Shown here: piece by piece, positions 57,336-64,000 of the stretch
Layout of the letters: every line of letters starts with the position of its first letter
How positions within the stretch are numbered: position 1 is the stretch's first letter
From: Erythroxylum novogranatense
Lineage: Eukaryota > Streptophyta > Magnoliopsida > Malpighiales > Erythroxylaceae
Direction: 5' to 3'
NCBI GenBank assembly: GCA_029891385.1
Contig: CM057233.1
Location: 32,222,540-32,286,539 of the forward strand
DNA: 64,000 bases
Notes under the pieces: generated by a model
The model's input: the letters and a program-made list of their open reading frames with translations, nothing else
What the model was told of the DNA's origin: nothing
The model's database searches: none
Position numbers and translations under genes: made by a program

Positions 57336-57782
57336 CTAGGACCGTTTGCTAAATTACTAAAGGAATGTGGTATCGTCCCACAGTACACTATGCCAGGTTC
57401 GCCTAGTATGAATGGTGTTGCTGAAAGAAGAAACAAAACGCTTAAGGATATGGTGAGGAGTATGATTATTCATTCGACCTTGCCAGAATCACTCTGGGGA
57501 GAAGCACTAACGACCGCAGCATATATACTCAATAGAGCTCAAACTAAAGCAGCTGATAAGACTCCTTATGAACTTTGGACAGGCAAGCAGCCTAGTTTAA
57601 AGCACTTGCACATTTGGGGATGTCCAGCTGAGGCAAAACCATTTAGGCCAAATGAAAAGAAACTGGACTCAAGGACTATCAGTTGTTATTTTATTGGATA
57701 TTCTGAAAGATCAAGGGGTTACAAGTTTTATAATCCCACTACTAAGGCAATTTTTGAGACGGAAAATGCCCGATTTTTTTAG
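57336..57782 (+). pseudogene. Integrase core end of copia element 2
   Basis: Continues the integrase after the solo [24 protein letters not shown], then [22 protein letters not shown] with the catalytic [21 protein letters not shown], and the [19 protein letters not shown] part. Ends at a stop at 57780-57782. The 5' part of an ORF that seems to start at 57243 lies inside the LTR and is not real. Confidence 0.92.
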
Positions 57783-57997
57783 GATGTTGAGTTTGTGGGG
57801 GGAGAAAGGATTAAGGGCTTTGTTTTTGAAGAGGAACATATTGAAATTCCTGTAATTGCTGTTGAAAATGATCAGGGTCAGGTTTCCATTCCTGACATTG
57901 TTCAAGAAGCAATTCTAGATCAAGACAATGTCATAGAAACTCTTGCCAAGTTCAACAACTTGTTCTAGAAGATCAAACTCTACAACCTCAAAAACCT

Positions 57998-59676
57998 ATG
58001 CCATTAAGGAGATCCATTAGAGAGAAGAGAAGTGCAATTCCAAATGATTATGTTGTATTTCTTCAAGAACATGAATTTGACATTGGTATGGTGGAAGATG
58101 ATCTAATCAACTTCCGTCAAGCCATGGAAAGTTCTAACTCTCAAAAGTGGATTGATGCCATGAATGAAGAGATAAAATCCATAAAGGACAATGATGTTTG
58201 GGACCTTGTACCATTGCCTAAAGGTGCGAAACCTATTGGTTACAAATGGATATTTAAAACCAAGAAGGATTCAAAAGGCAATGTAGAAAGGTACAAAGAT
58301 CGTCTTGTCGCAAAGGGCTTTACACAGAAAGAAGGCATTGATTATAAAGAGACTTTCTCTCCGGTTTCTTCAAAAGACTCTTTTAAGATAATAATGGCAT
58401 TAGTGACATATTTTGATCTTGAGTTACATCAGATGGATGTTAAGACATCATTTCTCAATGGTGACATTGATGAGACGATTTATATGGTGCAGTCAGAAAA
58501 CTTTGTATCAGGAGATGCAAAGCAAATGGTTTGCAAACTAAAGAAATCCATCTATGGACTCAAGCAGGCATCTCGTCAATGGTATTACAAATTTCACCAA
58601 GTTATCATCTCGTTCGGTTTTGAGATGAACTTAGCTGATGATTGTATATATCATAAGTTCAATGGGAGTAAGTACATTTTTCTAGTTTTATATGTTGATG
58701 ACATATTACTTGCCACTAATGATATAGGCTTATTGCACAAAACCAACAGATTTCTGTCAAAAAAATTTGAAATGAAAGATCTTGGTGATGCCTCTTTTGT
58801 TTTAGGGATTCAGATACACCGGGAACCCTCTCGAGGTATTCTTGGATTATCACAAAAGAGCTATATCAAAAAGGTACTTAAAAGGTTTGGCATGCAGGAT
58901 TGTAAACCAAGTGATACCCCTGTGTCTAAGGGAGATAAGTTCAGATTAAGTCAATGCCCCAAGAATGACTTTGAAGCTAAGGAAATGCAGAAGATTCCTT
59001 ATGCTTCGGCTGAAGGAAGTCTAATGTATGCTCAGGTTTGTACACATCTGGATATTGCGTACATTGCTGGAATCCTAGGGAGATATTTAAGTAACTCGGG
59101 ATTGGATCACTGGAAAGCAACCAAACGGGTAATGCGGTACTTGCAGAGAACGAAAGATTATATGCTCACATACAGGAAATCAGATAAGTTGGAGATCATT
59201 GGTTATTCTGATTCCAATTTCTCTAGATGCCAAGATAGTAGGAGATCCACTTCGGGCTATATCTACCTACTTGCTGGAGGAGCTATTTCCTGGAAGAGTG
59301 CTAAGAAGACACTTATAGCTTCTTCCACTATGGCAGTGGAGTTTATAGTGTGTTATGAGGCATCCACCACAGGATATGGCTACGAAACTTTGTTACTGGG
59401 CTGCGCATTGTGGACTCTATTGAAAGATCACTTAAGTTATTTTGTGACAATAACTTTGCAGTGCTATATTCCAATAACAATAGGAGCTCGACAAAGTCAA
59501 AGCACATCGACATCAAGTTCCTAATTGTTAAAGAGAGAGTTCAGAGTGGACAGTTGTTTATACAACATATTGGATCAAACTCCATGGTTGCGGATCCACT
59601 TACTAAAGGAGTGCCACCCAAGGTATTTCATAAGCACACTGCTCATATGGGTGTTGCATCTTTTCAGGATATATAG
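57998..59676 (+). pseudogene. Reverse transcriptase and RNase H of copia element 2
   Basis: The first frame (57998-59524) holds RVT_2: QKWIDAMNEEIKSI, WDLVPLPKGAKPIGYKWIFK, HQMDVKTSFLNGDI, YGLKQASRQWY and the active site YVDD (58691-58702). RNase H follows: YSDSNFSRCQDSRRSTSGY (first acidic residue), TMAVEF, then a +1-type shift near 59400 into the frame ending at 59676 (KLFCDNNFAVLY, STKSKHIDIKFLIVKERV, VADPLTKGVPPKVF). With that shift repaired both domains have their usual length. An earlier linker (57783-57997) is also out of frame. Confidence 0.93.
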
Positions 59677-60107
59677 TTTTAGTGGGAGTTTGTATTGTAG
59701 ATGCTTTTCGGATTAAACATTTTTTCACTGTCATTTTGGATACAATTTTTGGTTAAGTTGTTTGAGGTTATTTTCAGCTTTAAGATATTTGGTTTATTTT
59801 TTCTCTGAACTTATTTAAAATTAATCTCACTAAATCATAAGGTTGGACTAGTTGGAAATAAGAATACTAAGATCACGTTGCTTATAATTTCCATGCTACA
59901 CATCCATGCTTGATCCATGTCATTTTGGTTATATCAGCATATGTGACCATTGATAGTTTTAGTTATGTTAATTGTAGCGAAAGACACTTTGATCCTATGT
60001 TGGTATGATTGATGGATCGGATTGTCTAGGGATGCATACAGTAATGATAGCACAATTCTGAGTACTCATAAGGTTAATATACAATTTTAAGGTAACATAT
60101 AGAGCCC

Positions 60108-60118
60108 AAGTGGGAGAC
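60108..60118 (+). other. Polypurine tract of copia element 2
   Basis: AAGTGGGAGAC directly before the 3' LTR. Confidence 0.88.
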
Positions 60119-60549
60119 TGTAAGGATTTTTAATCAAACATGTGGGCTTATATGTGTATAATTGAATATAAAGGTTATCATATAAAGTTGAGACCAATTA
60201 ATTAAAGCGGTCTAACATGTTTATGGTATTTTGGGCTTCATGCATCTATTTTAAGTGTGGGCTCTATATGTGTAGAGAACGGGTTTATAATTTATAGTTC
60301 TATGACAGTCCAAACTACAAATTAGATTAGAGTTTTACCCTATAAATGGTTGTGGTCCCCAAATTAAACGTAACCTAAATTCTTATCTAAAATTCTTTCA
60401 TCAAAGAGAAAACAAAGAGTTAAGGAAAACTTTGAAAAAAAGGCTATGCTCTAATTTGAAAGAAAAAATCTCAAAACTCCAATGTAGATTGCACAATGGA
60501 TTCAGGTATGTTTCTGCTTTATTTTATTCTTGATGATTTGATATGAATC
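60119..60549 (+). repeat. 3' LTR of copia element 2
   Basis: Matches the 5' LTR for 431 bp and then stops without a visible CA end. Carries ATGGATTCAG|GTATGT at 60496-60511, the proposed first exon and donor. Confidence 0.85.
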
Positions 60550-61075
60550 AATCCTGTGTTTTAAAGGGACTATACTAGCGATTCACTTAAGATGATTCCT
60601 TCTCCTCACTCCCTCACTTATTCTTTTCCACTATTCTCCACTCTTCAACTCTTGCTTCCCCCTTACTCCTACTACTCACAGTCCTTAAGATCCTTTCGAC
60701 CTATCCCTCTGACCAATTTTTTCTAGTAGGAATTCATCTTTGCATGGTTATTAACTACAATCAATATTTTTTTCTATTTAAGTGCAATGTCAATTACCTC
60801 CCCTTATTAAAGGAGAACTTCCCTCCTTTGTCTGACCCCTTTCCTTTACCTAAAAGAAACTATAAGTATTGATTATCTCTACACTTAGACACTTCTGAAT
60901 CCTATTTTCATAGTTATCAAGTTTTTTCCCTTCTCCAATCCCCCCTCAGCTTGAGCCTCGAGAACTAAGTCTAGCTAGAAGTCCTTTAGTTAACAACATT
61001 GTTTGGAGTTCTTGAAAGCAAGTACTTGATGATTTCTCACCATTACTTAAGCTCCATAATTTTCCTTTAAGATAG
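60550..61075 (+). other. Probable 5' part of the LINE remnant
   Basis: Pyrimidine-rich sequence between the copia LTR and the first readable LINE peptide. Short plus-strand reads near 60940-61060 fit a broken ORF1 start. No clear boundary or duplication is seen. Confidence 0.4.
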
Positions 61076-61315
61076 GTGAATGCCTTAATGACAACAAAGA
61101 TTGAAATTCTATTAGAAGAAACAACGAAATGGGAGATAACTTTATTGGGGTTCCTTATAGGAAGTTGTATAAGCAAAACTTTATGCATTAAAGAAGTAAA
61201 AGTAAGCTTGAGGAGGGTAAGCTATGCTTGTTTTTGTGTACTAGTTGACATCACCAAGGAACTCCCTAAAATGATCCCACTGTTAACGTTAAACAAACTA
61301 GAACATCTTTACTAG
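61076..61315 (+). pseudogene. LINE ORF1 fragment (DUF4283/zinc-knuckle type)
   Basis: An open frame reads TTKIEILLEETTKWEITLLG, LIGSCISKTLCIKEVKVSL, YACFCVLVDITKELPKMI. This resembles the RNA-binding-type N-terminal protein of plant L1 elements (pattern: I-G-x-x-I/L-G-K ... Y-A-R-V-C-V-x-V-D-x-x-x-P-L). It ends at a stop before the zinc knuckle. It is followed by LINE ORF2 pieces. Confidence 0.6.
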
Positions 61316-64000
61316 GATTATGGGATTGTCATCTATAATTCGAGGCCTGAGACCTTAAAACTAAATAAAAATTAGGGACCAATATGGAAGAGATTCTAAT
61401 AAGGGGAATTTCTAGAAATTAAGTGAGTGGAGAATGGTAATAAGGAAGTAAATCATAAGGCTTTATATAGATCAAATGGTGAATTTAAAGGGAAAACTAA
61501 AATTGAGACCTTAACTGGTAATGAAGCCCCCAAAGATGATGAAATAAATTTGTATCTTTTGAATGAGGAACCTGGTACTTGAAAGACCTTTAATCATAGG
61601 AAGGTTCATACACTACACAAAGGGGCAACCCAAACTTAATTTGTAAAAGTGGAAACTTGAGTTTACTAGGGGAATACAAATCCTAGTGAAATACCTTTGC
61701 AGGACTCAATTTAGGAAGGCTTGGGAATCACTTATAAACTTGTTAGAAAGACTGATACAGACATAAACATCCAAAGTATTACAAGGAGGAGATGCATGAT
61801 GGGGGAAAAAACTTGTACAACCTCCATTAATTTCTATTTTGGTGTAGAATACTAAAGGGATTAATAGCCTAAATAAACAACATATAGTAGGTAATTATAT
61901 TAGAGAGCTCCAACCTTTTTTGATTAGTCTACTAGAAAATAGAATTAAACAAAACAATTACAAAAAGCTAAGTTTCTTAAAGATAATTTGGAAGCTTTTC
62001 AATAACTATAACTTCTGTAATAATGATAGAATACTTGTGGCTATTGATAGCAACGAAGTAGAGGCTTCCCTTATCCTATTAGAAAAAAATGATACATTTG
62101 CCATTGGGGTCATTTTATCCTTGGAAGCCTTAATAAAAAGAATGGTAAAAGTCTAAAGACCAAAATTAAATATTGGGGACACATTAGATATGAAACAAGT
62201 GCATTTAAATGTCTTAGACTAATAAGATTGACAATTAGTGCAGAAGCTAGAGATTATCAGGAAGGAACTGATTAATGAACAAAACAATAAAGGGAATTAT
62301 ACAAAAATGGATCTAAGGTATGCCTTTGAAAGGCTTAATTAGTTTCAAAAGGATTTGGACAATGATCCCTTAAATAGTTCCCTTAAGGCAGTGGAAAGAA
62401 TAGAGCTGAAGAAGTATTTGAATGCAGCTGATAGATACAACTCTCATCTCAAGAAGAAATTTAGAATATAATGTCTTATAGAGGGAGATAGGAACTTAAA
62501 ATTCTTCTTTTATTGTATTTAAGATATAAGAAACATAAATAGAATTATCTCTCTTAAAGACTCAAAGGGGGAAAGTAGTAAATGATCAGCAACTTATTAA
62601 GTGATTAATTCATTAGAATTTAAAAAATTGTTAGGAACAAGAAGAAGAGTAGAAAACATCTCTCTTGACATTCCCAATGTCTAGTAAAGTACAATGCAAT
62701 CACATCTTCATAATGATCTTATTAAATAAGAAACTCTAGATGAAATAAAAGCCACTTCTCATTCCACCCTAAAAAAAACATGGTCCTAATGGCTTTAATG
62801 CCAAAATCTTTAAAGACTTATGGAATACCGTTGAACAAAAGATCATTGATGCAATGTTGGAATATTTTCACATAGGGAAGATACTTACTAAGCTAACCAA
62901 GACTTATCTTTTCTTGATTCTAAAGCTCTATAATCCCCCATCATTGATTGAATATAGGCCAATATCTTGTTGTAATGTTTACAAGGTGATTTCAAAGATT
63001 TTGACTAATAGGCTCAATTAAAACCTTGGAAATATTATTAATATAAGAAATGGATGTTACATAGAGGGCAAATCCATTAGTGATAACATCTTTATAGCTT
63101 AAGGGGATTTTAGAGGATACAACTCCAACATTTCTTATCATAACATGCTCTACAAGTTGATTTAACTAAGGTGTTTGATTCTGTGAGTTAGGACTTCATC
63201 AAATCTTCACTAACAGCTCAAGGATATCTAAGTAAGTTCTGAATTGGATTATAACTATATAAACTTAGTGTTTTATACTATTGTAGTGAATTGAGAGGCT
63301 AGGAAAATTTTCAAAACTATAAAGGGGGTTAGGTAGTGTGACCCTACCTATTTGCAATCTTTAGGAATGTGCTTTTAAGGATTATTACACTTCTGATTAA
63401 CAAAAAACCCTCCTTTAGGTACCGTTATTGATGTGGCTAACTTAAGCTCTCAGATCTCCTATTTGTTGATGATATTTTTATGATATATAGAGCTTGTCAA
63501 ACTTCTATTACAACCTTAATGGATTTGTAGATACTTTTAGAAACTTTGATGGCCTCAATTTTAATACAAATAAGAGCTCTTACACCTTCTCAATTGAATG
63601 CCCCCAAGCTTAATTACTAACTCGATGGGATTGAGAATCGTAAAGCCTCATTTTAAAATAGACTTGGAGTAATTCATAAGGGGATTGTAGGCTTAGTACA
63701 ACAAAGCCTTATCATAAGGTGGTAGACTTCAACTACCCATTTCTATTCTCTCCAGCTTATACATATATTAGATCTCACATCTAGCTATCTTTAAAGGAGA
63801 TATGAAGGGTATTGATAAGCTTATCAATAATTTTATATGGAATGGGCATACCTTATAAAAAAGAAATCTATATATCAATTGGTCCTTAATATTCCAACCT
63901 AAGAAACTAGGAAAACTAGCTATTACTCCTAAAAAGAAAATGAGTAAGGTAATACTAATAAAAAGTCCATGAAACTATATATAGATAAGAAACAAGTGTG
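61316..64000 (+). pseudogene. LINE (L1-type) ORF2 remnant, plus strand, runs off the right end
   Basis: Broken pieces in order. About 62500-62560: FFYCI-DIRNINRI-SLKDSKGE. About 62780-62930: FNAKIFKDLW, MLEYFHIGKILTK. About 62935-63010: PPSLIEYRPISCCNVYKVISKILTNRL (RT fingers and the R-P-I-S motif). About 63060-63190: a decayed G-R-S-I-S-D-N-I-F motif and the following D-x-x-K-A-Y-D-like region. About 63450: a decayed active-site region near YLLMIF. About 63780-63850: HLAIFKGDMKGIDKLINNFIWNG, the zf-RVT entry. Stops and frameshifts throughout; the endonuclease part (61380-62400) is too degraded to follow. Confidence 0.8.

Larger units (their letters stand above)
51375..60549 (+). mobile_element. 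Ty1/copia element 2, with nested solo LTR
   Basis: LTR-like ends of about 435 bp (51375-51809 and 60119-60549), both starting TGTAAGGATTTTTA. Inside: a long leader (to 53257), gag, protease, integrase (split by the solo LTR at 54980-57330), RT and RNase H, and a polypurine tract. Products resemble the TNT 1-94-like polyprotein. The common LTR part ends at ATGAATC without a clear CA end or matching target duplication, so one or both LTR ends may be truncated. All coding parts have stops or frameshifts. No initiator-Met primer site was found next to the 5' LTR. Confidence 0.88.

Overview
The window is nuclear DNA of a flowering plant, almost certainly a eudicot. It is AT-rich and most of it is nested LTR retrotransposons of typical plant lineages: Ty1/copia of the SIRE/Maximus type, Ty3/gypsy chromovirus of the Tekay/Del type, Athila, and Tat/Retand. 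Plant L1-type LINE remnants lie between them. I recognise one host gene that looks intact: a two-exon major-latex-protein-like (MLP, Bet v 1 superfamily) gene at 49820-50473, with a TATA box about 50 bp upstream of its ATG. No bacterial, organellar, rRNA, tRNA or CRISPR features were seen.

Left block (1-36350). A minus-strand LINE remnant (1-407 and 2550-2851) is split by a Ty3/gypsy-type solo LTR (408-2544, target duplication AATTG). An Athila-like array follows, LTR-internal-LTR-internal, from 2852 to about 35855. Its first LTR is split by a SIRE-type copia element (3641-26398, duplication GATTT). That element is itself split by a minus-strand Tekay-type gypsy element (6648-18457, duplication ATATT), and its 3' LTR holds a 2.1-kb solo LTR (23955-26089, duplication AATCT). 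The second Athila internal region is split by a gypsy relic of LTR + primer-binding site (32559-35373, duplication TCTTA). A minus-strand copia 3' end closes the block.

Middle block (36696-45655). A minus-strand Tat-lineage element (36741-45611) sits at the centre of an AT-rich palindrome. It carries gag, protease and a pol ORF lacking RNase H. On the opposite strand it carries an antisense gene with its own TATA box and an in-frame 74-nt intron. A 78-bp minisatellite lies between pol and the antisense gene.

Right block (45656-64000). In order: AT-rich intergenic DNA, a minus-strand LINE remnant, the MLP gene, a three-unit tandem repeat, a second copia element (51375-60549) and a plus-strand LINE remnant running off the right end. 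A solo LTR of the Tekay family (54980-57330, duplication AACGT) interrupts the copia integrase. The copia element appears to carry its start codon and a splice donor inside its LTR, joined to gag by a roughly 1.5-kb intron.

All transposon coding regions are broken by stops, frameshifts or internal deletions. The most unusual items are the antisense gene of the Tat element, the LTR-to-gag intron of the second copia element, the two in-frame domain deletions in pol, the minisatellites inside elements, and a pattern of small indels at CG/CHG sites that may be a consensus-sequence artefact.
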